Part shown: positions 7,976 through 14,774 of the stretch, in pieces
How positions within the stretch are numbered: position 1 is the first letter of the stretch
Layout: each line of letters opens with the position of its first letter
Assembly: GCA_964551295.1 (NCBI GenBank)
Contig: CAZKDJ010000033.1
Location: 1-29,529, forward strand
DNA length: 29,529 bases
Source: JAFGED01 sp964551295
GTDB taxonomy: Bacteria > Chloroflexota > Anaerolineae > B4-G1
Direction of reading: 5' to 3'
Translations under genes and position numbers: made by a program
Notes under the pieces: model-generated
The model's input: the letters and a program-made list of their open reading frames with translations, nothing else
What the model was told of the DNA's origin: nothing
Database searches by the model: none

Positions 7976-8929
7976 TCACATCAACCCAAGTTCGGGAGGG
8001 ATCACCGTCCCTACACTTTTGAGCAAGGTCGTCAAAGGCTCTATCTGTCTGGCGATCAACTCACTGAGGGGTCGCGGATCAATCAAGCACATGCCATCGA
8101 TAAGCTGCTCCGCAGATTGATGACGTTTGACGATGTGATATACGCAATAGCTAATCGCTCCACAGCGGATAAGAATCTGCTGGGCGGCTTCCAGCGCTCC
8201 AAGATCGTCAACCTGAGTACGTAATGACTCAAACCGAGCACGCTCAGGGTGATCGGCGTTCATTGCATACAGAATCGCCAGGTTGTTCCGCCCCTGCTCC
8301 CAATCCGGGCTAGCAGGCGATTGCAACGCATCCACCAAGTCGTCGTAGATATTCACGTTCACACCAACCAGAAAACCGAGATCATACAGACTCTTGGCAA
8401 CATCAGAGGATGCTTTTCCTAAAAGTGCTCCAATTTGAAGCGCCGCACCGAAATATGGAGCACTCTTTGTCTCCGCGACTCTCCAGTAACCCTCTTCACC
8501 AGCCAGATTCTGCGTATCCAGATTCTGACCGAACGATACAGTGAGCGCCATTCGAGCCAGACTAGCGTATATGACAGCTCGCCGGGCCATTTCAACTGGA
8601 GCTCGCTCAATCACACAGAAAGCAGCTGACTGAAATGCAAAAGCCAGGTTGGCTGTAGCAGCCTGGCCAAGTTGATGGTACATACCCCGAGGATCTTTAT
8701 CAAGCATGTCATCTACCAGCAAAAGACTCAACTGCAAGCAGGAGATTGACGCTGCACCGGGGATCGCTGCCGACACCTCGCCCCCCCCCGCCTGACAAGC
8801 CAATAGAGGAAATTCCCACAGTTTTATGCGATGCTGAGTCATGGCATGGTCAAAGATTTTCGTCATCTCTGGCCACGCGGCCACTTCTGGCAAGTCTAGC
8901 ACCTGAGCTACAACATCTTCCAGCGACAT
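7976..8929 (-). CDS. Polyprenyl synthetase family protein, ComQ-like (candidate pheromone isoprenyltransferase)
   Basis: This 317-residue protein has the all-helical isoprenyl diphosphate synthase fold signature. The first aspartate-rich motif is DDMLD (73-77) in LSLLLVDDMLD; the second is DDLVD (196-200) in VNVNIYDDLVD. FGQNLD (133-138) and K155 (ETKSAPYFGAAL) also fit family positions. ComQ, a relative about 300 residues long, attaches a farnesyl or geranyl group to a tryptophan of the ComX peptide. Here the upstream gene encodes a 48-residue peptide with a penultimate Trp and the next gene is a polytopic sensor kinase, which argues for the ComQ role over quinone or carotenoid biosynthesis. 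No isoprenoid-pathway gene is nearby. The ATG at 8929 has GAGG at about -8. A hairpin plus U-rich tract (8944-8981) lies directly upstream. The alternative is a short-chain prenyl diphosphate synthase of lipid metabolism. Confidence 0.85.
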   Translation of the reverse strand: MSLEDVVAQVLDLPEVAAWPEMTKIFDHAMTQHRIKLWEFPLLACQAGGGEVSAAIPGAASISCLQLSLLLVDDMLDKDPRGMYHQLGQAATANLAFAFQSAAFCVIERAPVEMARRAVIYASLARMALTVSFGQNLDTQNLAGEEGYWRVAETKSAPYFGAALQIGALLGKASSDVAKSLYDLGFLVGVNVNIYDDLVDALQSPASPDWEQGRNNLAILYAMNADHPERARFESLRTQVDDLGALEAAQQILIRCGAISYCVYHIVKRHQSAEQLIDGMCLIDPRPLSELIARQIEPLTTLLKSVGTVIPPELGLM

Positions 8930-8943
8930 TCGTACCTCACTGA

Positions 8944-8981
8944 TAAAAATAAATCGCAGTGCGAAGTGACTGCACTGCGAT
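8944..8981 (-). terminator. Leaky terminator/attenuator between the peptide and prenyl-synthase genes
   Basis: On the minus strand ATCGCAGTGC and GCACTGCGAT form a perfect 10-bp stem with a 9-nt loop, followed by TTTATTTTTA. It sits 82 bp after the peptide stop and 15 bp before the prenyl-synthase ATG. No promoter is obvious between it and the next gene, so partial read-through would give more peptide than enzyme and receptor transcript. Confidence 0.7.
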
Positions 8982-9063
8982 CCATCTACACAGCGACCCT
9001 ATGCAAAAATGAGCGTTCAGCCGCTTACAGAAGGATATACAATCCCCTCCCCGCATCCGAGAC

Positions 9064-9210
9064 TCAATACCAAGTAGGCGCATTCGGGCCAATGGGACCT
9101 ACGATCTCCTCTACCTTCGTCACCTCCGTGAGCTTGCGTAGCGCCGCCAACAGCGCGTTCTCCTCGCTGTCCGACGTCAACAGCGCGTGGAAATCCTCTA
9201 TCTTGAGCAT
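9064..9210 (-). CDS. 48-residue peptide with C-terminal ...PNAPTWY; candidate ComX-like pheromone precursor
   Basis: The ORF starts at ATG 9210 behind AGGGGGTGAG, a good ribosome site, about 90 nt downstream of a near-consensus promoter. The N-terminal 36 residues are charged and helix-prone (MLKIEDFHALLTSDSEENAL, then AALRKLTEVTKVEEI). A glycine/proline-rich tail follows, VGPIGPNAPTWY, with W47 next to the last residue. ComX precursors are about 55 residues long, with an N-terminal leader and a C-terminal core whose Trp is isoprenylated by ComQ; from memory, one Bacillus pheromone also has Trp near the end followed by Lys-Tyr. The next gene encodes a ComQ-like enzyme and the one after it a sensor kinase. 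There is no sequence-level match to ComX that I can claim; the assignment rests on size, Trp position and context. It is too short for many gene finders. A longer in-frame reading from 9420 lacks these start signals. Confidence 0.78.
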   Translation of the reverse strand: MLKIEDFHALLTSDSEENALLAALRKLTEVTKVEEIVGPIGPNAPTWY

Positions 9211-9304
9211 GGTCTCACCCCCTCTCCCGGCCCAGGTTATCCGTACTCCCCTCCTCAACGAGAGCCGATGGCCATCAACCTCACAAATCTCCTTTGCGCC
9301 AGTC

Positions 9305-9332
9305 AGTATAGCACAGGTGTAGAGCCTGTCAA
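9305..9332 (-). promoter_or_regulatory. Sigma-70-type promoter of the peptide/prenyl-synthase/kinase operon
   Basis: On the minus strand TTGACA and TATACT are separated by 16 bp, almost exact consensus. It lies between the upstream gene's terminator and the peptide ATG, giving a leader of about 88 nt. Confidence 0.82.
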
Positions 9333-9334
9333 GG

Positions 9335-9349
9335 TTTTGGCGAACAAAA
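9335..9349. promoter_or_regulatory. Candidate activator dyad just upstream of the peptide promoter
   Basis: TTTTG-N5-CAAAA (a 5-5-5 dyad), with GGCG/CGCC overlapping, abuts the -35 box and is centred about 44 bp upstream of the predicted start of transcription. This is the usual place for a class II activator such as a NarL-family dimer. No second copy was found to test it. Confidence 0.35.
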
Positions 9350-9374
9350 GCGCCTAGCTGAGCCACAGTAGCCC

Positions 9375-9424
9375 AAAAAAGCTGTGGGGACCTGCCACAT
9401 TCAACGCCACAGGCCCCCACAGCT
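9375..9424 (-). terminator. Intrinsic terminator of the membrane-protein gene
   Basis: On the minus strand AGCTGTGGGGGCCTG pairs with CAGGTCCCCACAGCT (15 bp, one mismatch) around a 15-nt loop, followed by TTTTTT. It isolates the peptide operon from the gene upstream. Confidence 0.9.
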
Positions 9425-9455
9425 CAACAAACGCACTTGCCAATTTTGCGGTCTC

Positions 9456-10190
9456 TTACGCGCCCTCTGCTGCAGCCTCCTGTACAGCAGGCCGGCGCAG
9501 CAGGCTATTGATGAGCAGGAGAAAACCGACGAACAATAGCGTGGCCGGCCCCAGGGCGCTGATCAGAATCCACCCAGGGAACAAGGCCGACATGCCAATC
9601 ATCCCGAGGGCAGCCATGGCGCACAGAATGGCACCGGCGATAAAGAGGCCGTTCGAGCGCGCCTTGAGATTGACAATCAAAAAGGCCAATCCCACCGACA
9701 GTGGTTCAACCGCCCACAACACCGCCCAAGACTCCCAAAAATCGGTGACGGCGCAGAATTGGAGCACCAACCCGTTGGCCCCAATGATGATGGCTGGAAT
9801 CAGCAACCAGATCGCACGGGCTGCGCCAGCCCGCCGCATAGTGATCGCGGCGAACAAGAAACCCAAGGCCAATGCCCAAACCTCCACCGGCCACAACCAC
9901 TCCCAGGCATCCCACGTATCGAGGAGGCTGGTGTAGAACAGAATGCCGCCAGTGGCCAGAATCGGCACGCCGGGTATGAAAAGGCTCCCCCAGCCCCGCT
10001 TACCCAACACCAGGAAAGGCGTCACCACAAAGATCAAGCCTATCCCCACGACAACCAGCGGCCACAGCCGCCACGATCCCCAGTGCAGCAAACTTACACC
10101 CAACATCGGCATCACCAGCGTGAAAGCCAATGCCAAGCCTCCCATCAGGATCAATAGCGCGCCCATCAAAATCGAAAATCGCCTGCTCAT
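9456..10190 (-). CDS. Polytopic membrane protein related to the C-terminal domain of the neighbouring Ser/Thr kinase
   Basis: The ATG at 10190 (MSRRFSILMGALLILMGGLA) has AAGGAG at proper spacing; the longer reading from 10217 does not. The 244 residues are about 80% membrane helices, roughly eight segments, with no soluble domain and no motif I can name. The stretch WLLIPAIIIGANGLVLQFCA, followed by VTDFWESWAVLWAVEPL, matches the kinase tail WMLIPTGIVFGTGIILTYCS and LTEYWEHWIFLWVFELL in order and spacing. The two proteins therefore share a membrane module and might interact. Upstream at 10222-10282 it has the same three-repeat promoter as the kinase gene, so the two are probably co-regulated. 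Single gene, closed by the terminator at 9375-9424. Confidence 0.82.
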   Translation of the reverse strand: MSRRFSILMGALLILMGGLALAFTLVMPMLGVSLLHWGSWRLWPLVVVGIGLIFVVTPFLVLGKRGWGSLFIPGVPILATGGILFYTSLLDTWDAWEWLWPVEVWALALGFLFAAITMRRAGAARAIWLLIPAIIIGANGLVLQFCAVTDFWESWAVLWAVEPLSVGLAFLIVNLKARSNGLFIAGAILCAMAALGMIGMSALFPGWILISALGPATLLFVGFLLLINSLLRRPAVQEAAAEGA

Positions 10191-10221
10191 GTCTTTCTCC
10201 TTGTCTCTCAGATTCACCCAC

Positions 10222-10282
10222 AGGATATCACATCATCAAGCGCGTCGCCTATCCATTAGCTAACAAGTTGCTATCGAGTTTT
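10222..10282 (-). promoter_or_regulatory. Shared three-repeat promoter, copy upstream of the membrane-protein gene
   Basis: On the minus strand GATAGC, GTTAGC and GATAGG occur at exact 11-bp intervals, and 19 bp after the last GATAGGC comes TATCCT as a -10. The same arrangement occurs upstream of the Ser/Thr kinase (13940-14000); about 28 of 36 bases match without gaps. An 11-bp direct-repeat pattern is what OmpR/PhoB-type winged-helix activators recognise. Confidence 0.65.
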
Positions 10283-10311
10283 CAACAAGTGCGGCTTGGC
10301 ACACGGAGACG

Positions 10312-10351
10312 AAAAAGGCCGTGGGGAGCGAGTGACGCCCCTCCACGGCCT
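10312..10351 (-). terminator. Intrinsic terminator of the radical SAM gene
   Basis: On the minus strand AGGCCGTGG and CCACGGCCT form a 9-bp stem, extendable by G-C pairs, followed by TTTTT overlapping the stem end. It begins about 18 bp after the stop codon. Confidence 0.85.
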
Positions 10352-10369
10352 GGTAAAGCCTCCTTTACA

Positions 10370-11896
10370 TCACCTCTTTCTACGGCGGGTGCGCTTGGCC
10401 AATACCGTCCGCTCATCCACGATGCGCAGTTCGCACACCTTGCGGAAGTGGTAACCATAGATGGCACACGTCACCGCCTCCGAGAACAACTTGGGGCGAT
10501 GGAAAAGCGTCCACAACAAAAGTCTCCAGTAGTAAAACCGCTCCTTACCCAGGATGCCCAGGTACACGATCGAGCGGAAGAAAGCTAAGACATGCTGAAA
10601 GTCCAAAGGCGACTTAATCTTGGGCGGTTTGTACTCGCGCAGAAAAGTTCTAACGCGCTCATAGTACTGCTTGGGCGAGTAAATCTGCTCCATGATGCGC
10701 TTGTACCCATCATGCAATGTATCCAGATTCATGCGCGAGATGATGTTCGTCGTGCCGTCTACATTATCCCCCGTGGGCCCTTCCTCACGCAGGCGTCCCT
10801 CCCGCTTCAGGCGCTCGTACAGCCGCGTGCCCGGGATCGCCTGCAGCAGCCCCACCATCGCCGTGACAATGCCGCTCTGTTGAATAAAGTCGATCTGGCG
10901 CTGAAAGATCGATGGGGTATCGCTATCGAAGCCGACGATAAAGCCGCCCTGCACCTCCAGCCCGGCCCGCTGGATGCGCTTGACGTCCTTGAGCAGATTC
11001 CGATTTTTGTTCTGTATCTTACTGCACTCGGCCAAGCTATCCTCATTCGGCGTCTCGATGCCGATGAACACGGTGTCGAACCCCGCATCAACCATCAGTT
11101 GCATCAACTCCTCGTCGTCGGCCAGGTTGATGGAGACCTCGGTGTGAAGCGGGATGCCGTCCTTGCCCTTCTGCCACTCGATGAGCGCGGGCAGCAATTC
11201 GGTCTTGAGCGCCCTTTTGTTGCCGATAAAGTTATCGTCCACGAAGAAAACCTTGTCTCGCCAGCCCAGGGCGTAGAGGCCGTCCAGTTCCGCGACGATC
11301 TGCCCGGCAGTCTTGACGCGCGGCTTGTGGCCGAACAGGGCGGTCACGTTGCAGAACTCGCAATCAAAAGGACAGCCACGCGAGAACTGGATGCTCATCG
11401 TGGCGTACCGCTTCAGATCGGCCAGCTCCCACATTGGGGCCGGGGTCTTTTGGATTTCTGGGAACTCGGAGGTCTCGTAAATGCGTCGGGCTTGCCCCCG
11501 CTCCAAATCTGCCAGAAACAGAGGGAGCGTGATCTCGGCCTCGTTAAGCACAAAATGATCGACCTCCTCGAACTGCTCGTATTCGCTGACAAAAATGGGG
11601 CCGCCGGCGACGGTTTTGACGCCCGCCTGCTTGCAGCGAGATATGATCTGGTGAGCAGAGTCCCGCTGCACCGTCATCGCACTGACAAACACATAATCCG
11701 CCCAGGCCAGATCCCTGTCTCGAAGCTTGGTCACGTTGACGTCGACCAGACGCTTGTTCCACTCCGATGGCAGCAGAGCGGCCACTGTCAACAGGCCCAA
11801 GGGGGGCAGAGAGGCCTTCTTGCGAATGAACTTGAGGGCGTGCTTGAAACTCCAGAACGTATCAGGAAACTTGGGATAGACTAATAGGATGTTCAC
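10370..11896 (-). CDS. B12-binding-domain radical SAM protein (DUF4070-type C-terminus)
   Basis: The start is taken as GTG 11896 (VNILLVYPKFPDTFWSFKHA), with AAGGAG six bases upstream and the conserved family N-terminus; an upstream reading from 12019 would add about 41 residues of intergenic repeat. The product has 508 residues. Residues about 1-130 form a cobalamin-binding-like Rossmann domain without the classic DxHxxG motif. The radical SAM cluster motif is C175-PFD-C179-EF-C182 (CxxxCxxC). VFFVDDNFIGNK, FIGIETPNEDSL, GGFIVGFDSDT and AIPGTRLYERL are typical of the subgroup that includes hopanoid and bacteriochlorophyll modifying enzymes. The C-terminal 140 residues match the DUF4070 pattern (YYERVRTFLREYKP). 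Such enzymes often methylate or rearrange lipids and tetrapyrroles; the substrate here is not readable. It stands alone between an inverted-repeat region and its own terminator. Confidence 0.92.
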   Translation of the reverse strand: MNILLVYPKFPDTFWSFKHALKFIRKKASLPPLGLLTVAALLPSEWNKRLVDVNVTKLRDRDLAWADYVFVSAMTVQRDSAHQIISRCKQAGVKTVAGGPIFVSEYEQFEEVDHFVLNEAEITLPLFLADLERGQARRIYETSEFPEIQKTPAPMWELADLKRYATMSIQFSRGCPFDCEFCNVTALFGHKPRVKTAGQIVAELDGLYALGWRDKVFFVDDNFIGNKRALKTELLPALIEWQKGKDGIPLHTEVSINLADDEELMQLMVDAGFDTVFIGIETPNEDSLAECSKIQNKNRNLLKDVKRIQRAGLEVQGGFIVGFDSDTPSIFQRQIDFIQQSGIVTAMVGLLQAIPGTRLYERLKREGRLREEGPTGDNVDGTTNIISRMNLDTLHDGYKRIMEQIYSPKQYYERVRTFLREYKPPKIKSPLDFQHVLAFFRSIVYLGILGKERFYYWRLLLWTLFHRPKLFSEAVTCAIYGYHFRKVCELRIVDERTVLAKRTRRRKR

Positions 11897-11953
11897 TGGT
11901 TCTCCTTTTTGACATTTTATAATAAAAACAGTCCCTTTGCAGCCGCGATTGAG

Positions 11954-12055
11954 TTTGAATTGATGCTGGGTTGGGTCGGTAAAGTTGGCGCCAGGTGGAG
12001 TAGCCGCCTTAAAATCCACCTCACCCGATCAACCCCAGGCAGCATCGAATTTGAA
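11954..12055. repeat. Large imperfect inverted repeat between kinase and radical SAM genes
   Basis: TTTGAATTGATGCTGGGTTG... (11954-11980) is complementary with small gaps to CACCCGATCAACCCCAGGCA... (12022-12055). Inside it AGGTGGA (11993-11999) pairs with TCCACCT (12015-12021). The whole can fold into a branched hairpin of about 100 nt that fills the space after the kinase stop. It could act in termination or be a decayed non-autonomous element; there is no T-run. Confidence 0.5.
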
Positions 12056-12057
12056 CC

Positions 12058-13923
12058 TTACGGTCCAAGCACATCGACCAAGCCATCGAGCAAGCTGCCT
12101 ACGCCGATGATCATGCTGACTTCGACGACCAACGCAAGGGACAAGAAACCGCCAACTATAGCGATGAGACGGCTCATTCCCTGAGCCAAGCGCCTATTTC
12201 CGGCCAACCAGATGGGTGTCCAAATCGAAAGAATGACAATCAGCAACTCAAAGACCCACAAAAAGATCCAGTGCTCCCAATATTCGGTCAGTGAACAATA
12301 GGTCAAGATTATCCCCGTCCCAAAGACAATGCCCGTCGGGATCAACATCCAAATGGAGGAGGTGACGTACATGATGCCGAACAGAGCCAGAGAGACCAGG
12401 AATATCTCGATTGGCCAGCCCACTTCAAAGATTTCCCAAAAGTCCAACACAGTAGCCATGGTCAACATACAACCGTTGCCAATGAGCACAATCCCGATCG
12501 CGCCGGAAACAGCCAATCCCCTACTGCGCTTGCGATCCCTTTCAGCTTGCCTTCGCGCCCGCTTATCGATCACATCCTCCACTTGCTGTCCGGCCTTGGC
12601 CCCCAGCGCCGGCGGGGTTTGTGGAGCAGAGGGAGGCTCCGGCGCCTCTGGTACCGCAGCCACGCCCCTAGGCTCATCGTCCTGCGCCACACCAGCGGTA
12701 TCGTGCAACGCGTCCGTCGTCGCATCGGTGACCTGGTGCAGGGCCTCGGTCGTTTTGGCGATGGCCCAGCGCCCCATAAAACCCAGCGCGCCCAGGAAAT
12801 CCCTCCCGGCATTACGAAGACTCTGCGTACCCTCGGCGCCCGCCGCCGCCAGCCGCTGCCCTATCGACGCATCAGTGTCGTCGGCAGCGAACTCGGCATC
12901 CGTGATCCGCTCCCGCGCCGTGCCGGAAAAGACCGCCACCGACTCGGACGGCGCCTCCGACGTGGTGAAGGAGAACGGCAGCGAGATGCGCTGCGGCACC
13001 TCGATCCCCACCTCTTCGGCCGCCGCCCACAGCGCCTGGGCCATCTCCTCAGTGCTATCGTAACGATCAACGGGCCGCTTGGACAGGGCCTTTAGCACGA
13101 TCCGTTCAAACGGCTCGGGAATATCCGGCTCGATCTGGCGTGGAAGCGGCAGGGGATCGTTGAGGTGTTTCATCAAGACAGCCAGCGGTGTATCGGCATC
13201 GAAGGGCACCTGCTGAGTGAGCATCTCGTAGAGCATGATCCCCAGCGAGTAAATATCGCTGTGGGCGTCGCTTTGGCCCTCGAGTCCCTGCTCGGGCGCC
13301 ATATAGTTCAACGTGCCCATCAGCGCTCCCGAGGCCGTGTGCTGCGTGCTGCCGACGATCTGGGCGATGCCGAAATCGGTGATGACCGCCTCGCCGCGCT
13401 TGGTCAGCAGGATATTGGCAGGTTTGAGGTCGCGGTGAATCATCCCCTCGCTGTGGGCGTAGGCCAGCCCGTCGAGCACATCGAGCATCACGCGCACGAT
13501 CTCACCCAACGGCATGCGCTCGCTACGCAAGCGGTAGTCGTTCAGGCGCGTCTTGAGCGTATCCCCCTCGAGAAGCTCCAGGACGATGTAATAGACCTCG
13601 CCCTCTACATCCGAATCAAACACCTGCACGATATTGGAGTGGCGCAAAGCAGCCACCGCCCGTGCCTCGCGCCGGAAGCGCGCCAGAAACTCGGCGTCCT
13701 CCACCAGATCGGAGCGCAACACCTTGATCGCCACGTAGCGATCGAGCTGGGAATGATAGGCTCGGTAAACGCGCGCCATCCCGCCGCGTCCCAGCGGCTC
13801 CAGTACGCGATACCTGCCCAGCATCTGTCCTTCCAACAAAGCCATTGCAGTTCCTTTTTCTTCCGTGCCCAATAACGGCGACTCATCCGCAGGGGGTGAT
13901 TTTTTCCGTCCCAGTCTCATCAT
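12058..13923 (-). CDS. Membrane-anchored Ser/Thr protein kinase (PknB-type catalytic domain)
   Basis: The ATG at 13923 is preceded by GGAAGGTGA; ATG 13845 (MALLEGQMLGRYRVLEPLGR) also has a ribosome site and is where many relatives begin. Numbered from 13923, the 621-residue chain has a Hanks-type kinase domain at about 38-305: glycine loop GRGGMARVY (45-53), K67 (AIK), E86 (FRREAR), catalytic H163-R-D-LKPAN, D183-FG, activation segment with MGTLNYMAPEQ, and DIYSLGIMLYEML. All catalytic residues are present. Residues about 305-485 are a low-complexity linker rich in Ala, Pro and Glu with basic QAERDRKR. The last ~135 residues contain four or five TM helices and no PASTA or other outside sensor. 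The tail resembles the separate membrane protein at 9456-10190. The adjacent upstream gene encodes an FHA regulator, an expected phospho-threonine reader and likely substrate or partner. Confidence 0.93.
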   Translation of the reverse strand: MMRLGRKKSPPADESPLLGTEEKGTAMALLEGQMLGRYRVLEPLGRGGMARVYRAYHSQLDRYVAIKVLRSDLVEDAEFLARFRREARAVAALRHSNIVQVFDSDVEGEVYYIVLELLEGDTLKTRLNDYRLRSERMPLGEIVRVMLDVLDGLAYAHSEGMIHRDLKPANILLTKRGEAVITDFGIAQIVGSTQHTASGALMGTLNYMAPEQGLEGQSDAHSDIYSLGIMLYEMLTQQVPFDADTPLAVLMKHLNDPLPLPRQIEPDIPEPFERIVLKALSKRPVDRYDSTEEMAQALWAAAEEVGIEVPQRISLPFSFTTSEAPSESVAVFSGTARERITDAEFAADDTDASIGQRLAAAGAEGTQSLRNAGRDFLGALGFMGRWAIAKTTEALHQVTDATTDALHDTAGVAQDDEPRGVAAVPEAPEPPSAPQTPPALGAKAGQQVEDVIDKRARRQAERDRKRSRGLAVSGAIGIVLIGNGCMLTMATVLDFWEIFEVGWPIEIFLVSLALFGIMYVTSSIWMLIPTGIVFGTGIILTYCSLTEYWEHWIFLWVFELLIVILSIWTPIWLAGNRRLAQGMSRLIAIVGGFLSLALVVEVSMIIGVGSLLDGLVDVLGP

Positions 13924-13939
13924 TCACCTTCCTGCAGAT

Positions 13940-14000
13940 AGGATACCACAGCGCCGACCAGACTGCCTATCGTTCAGCTAACAATCGGCTATCGAATTGT
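13940..14000 (-). promoter_or_regulatory. Shared three-repeat promoter, copy upstream of the Ser/Thr kinase
   Basis: On the minus strand GATAGC, GTTAGC and GATAGG are spaced exactly 11 bp apart, followed after 19 bp by TATCCT (13940-13945). Predicted transcription starts at about 13933, immediately before the ribosome site of ATG 13923. No good -35 hexamer is present, as expected for an activator-dependent promoter. Compare 10222-10282. Confidence 0.65.
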
Positions 14001-14010
14001 GTGCGTAAAA

Positions 14011-14055
14011 CGTAAAGCGTAAAACGTAAACGACGCTTACGTTCTACGCTTTACG
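14011..14055. repeat. Near-perfect 19-bp inverted repeat (CGTAAAGCGTAAAACGTAA)
   Basis: Arms 14011-14029 and 14037-14055 pair with one mismatch around a 7-nt loop. The motif CGTAAAACGTAAAGCGTAAA is itself internally repetitive and looks like a dispersed intergenic palindrome. It lies 45 bp past the stop of the FHA regulator and may also end its transcript, although no T-run follows. Confidence 0.7.
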
Positions 14056-14099
14056 GCTTGCGTCCACGCCTGTACTCCCCCGCCACCCAACACCCGCTT

Positions 14100-14726
14100 T
14101 CACCCCTGCATGACCAGCTTGTACCCCAACCCCCGTACGGTGAGCAGCATCTGCGGATCGGAGGGATCGGATTCGATCTTGGAGCGCAGCCGGCGCACCA
14201 GGTTCTCCACCTGGTAGTCATATACTCCCTCCTGATACTCGGGCCAGACGGCGATGCCGATATCATCCTTCGAGCAGACCTGCCCCTGGCGCTCGTAGAG
14301 GTAGGCCAGCAGCGCAAACTCCTTGGGGGCGAGTGTGACCACGCGCCGATCCACCCGCACCACACCCGCCGCCACGTCCACCTCCAACTCGGGGAAGGGC
14401 GTGTCGCGAAAGGTGATGTCGGGATCGTGAAAGGTCAGCACAACGTCGCCGACCTTGATGCGATCCTCGTCGTGAAGCGCCGTGGGAGATAGCAGGCGCT
14501 CGTCGTTGAGAAAGGTGCCGTTGGTGCTGCCCATGTCCTCCAATATCACACGCCAGCCATCGCGCCGCACCTGGGCGTGCTCACGCGAGACGCGCTTGCT
14601 GGTGATGACGATATCACTCTCCACCGCCCGCCCGATGACGATCGAGTCGCCGGTCAGGGGATGCTCGCGCCCGGTGGGATCAGTGAGATATGGCACTTGC
14701 TCGGTTTTTGACTTGGCAGCCGCCAT
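14100..14726 (-). CDS. FHA domain - winged-helix (OmpR/PhoB-type) transcriptional regulator
   Basis: The start is ATG 14726 (MAAAKSKTEQ), behind GGAGG and about 12 nt downstream of a predicted transcription start; a longer reading from 14858 crosses the promoter and a repeat. The 208 residues comprise an FHA domain (about 12-100) with the phospho-threonine-binding set GR (32-33), SREH (47-50) and GSTNGT (66-71). A C-terminal winged-helix domain (about 115-205) follows: LAPKEFALLAYLYERQGQV, VENLVRRLRSKI and VRGLGYKLV, as in OmpR/PhoB output domains. There is no receiver domain, so FHA replaces the usual phospho-Asp input. Mycobacterial EmbR also joins FHA and a winged helix, in the opposite order and with a BTAD. 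A Ser/Thr kinase gene lies immediately downstream. I infer that kinase-dependent phosphorylation controls this regulator, which may act on the 11-bp-repeat promoters at 13940-14000 and 10222-10282. Confidence 0.93.
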   Translation of the reverse strand: MAAAKSKTEQVPYLTDPTGREHPLTGDSIVIGRAVESDIVITSKRVSREHAQVRRDGWRVILEDMGSTNGTFLNDERLLSPTALHDEDRIKVGDVVLTFHDPDITFRDTPFPELEVDVAAGVVRVDRRVVTLAPKEFALLAYLYERQGQVCSKDDIGIAVWPEYQEGVYDYQVENLVRRLRSKIESDPSDPQMLLTVRGLGYKLVMQG

Positions 14727-14745
14727 TGCGTACCTCCGACCCGTA

Positions 14746-14774
14746 AGTCTACCTCTACTAGGCCAACCTGTCAA
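14746..14774 (-). promoter_or_regulatory. Sigma-70-type promoter of the FHA regulator gene
   Basis: On the minus strand TTGACA and TAGACT are 17 bp apart, 20 bp before the ATG. The -35 box overlaps the left arm of the inverted repeat at 14767-14846. Confidence 0.75.

Noticed and set aside
7976..8929. Prenyl synthetase as an ordinary quinone or carotenoid biosynthesis gene
   Set aside because: Not excluded, but no pathway genes are present, and its place between a Trp-ended peptide and a coupled sensor kinase fits the ComQ role better.
9064..9210. Peptide as a nif11- or lanthipeptide-type RiPP precursor
   Set aside because: There is no double-glycine cleavage motif, no Ser/Thr/Cys-rich core and no cyclase, dehydratase or peptidase-containing transporter beside it.
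9064..9420. 118-codon version of the peptide gene starting at 9420
   Set aside because: The extra 70 codons run through the terminator at 9375-9424 and the promoter at 9305-9332 and look like non-coding sequence; the internal ATG at 9210 has the ribosome site.
10592..11884. 430-codon open frame on the plus strand
   Set aside because: It lies wholly antisense to the radical SAM gene, whose frame carries the CxxxCxxC motif; the plus-strand product has no recognisable domain or ribosome site and a composition typical of a shadow frame.
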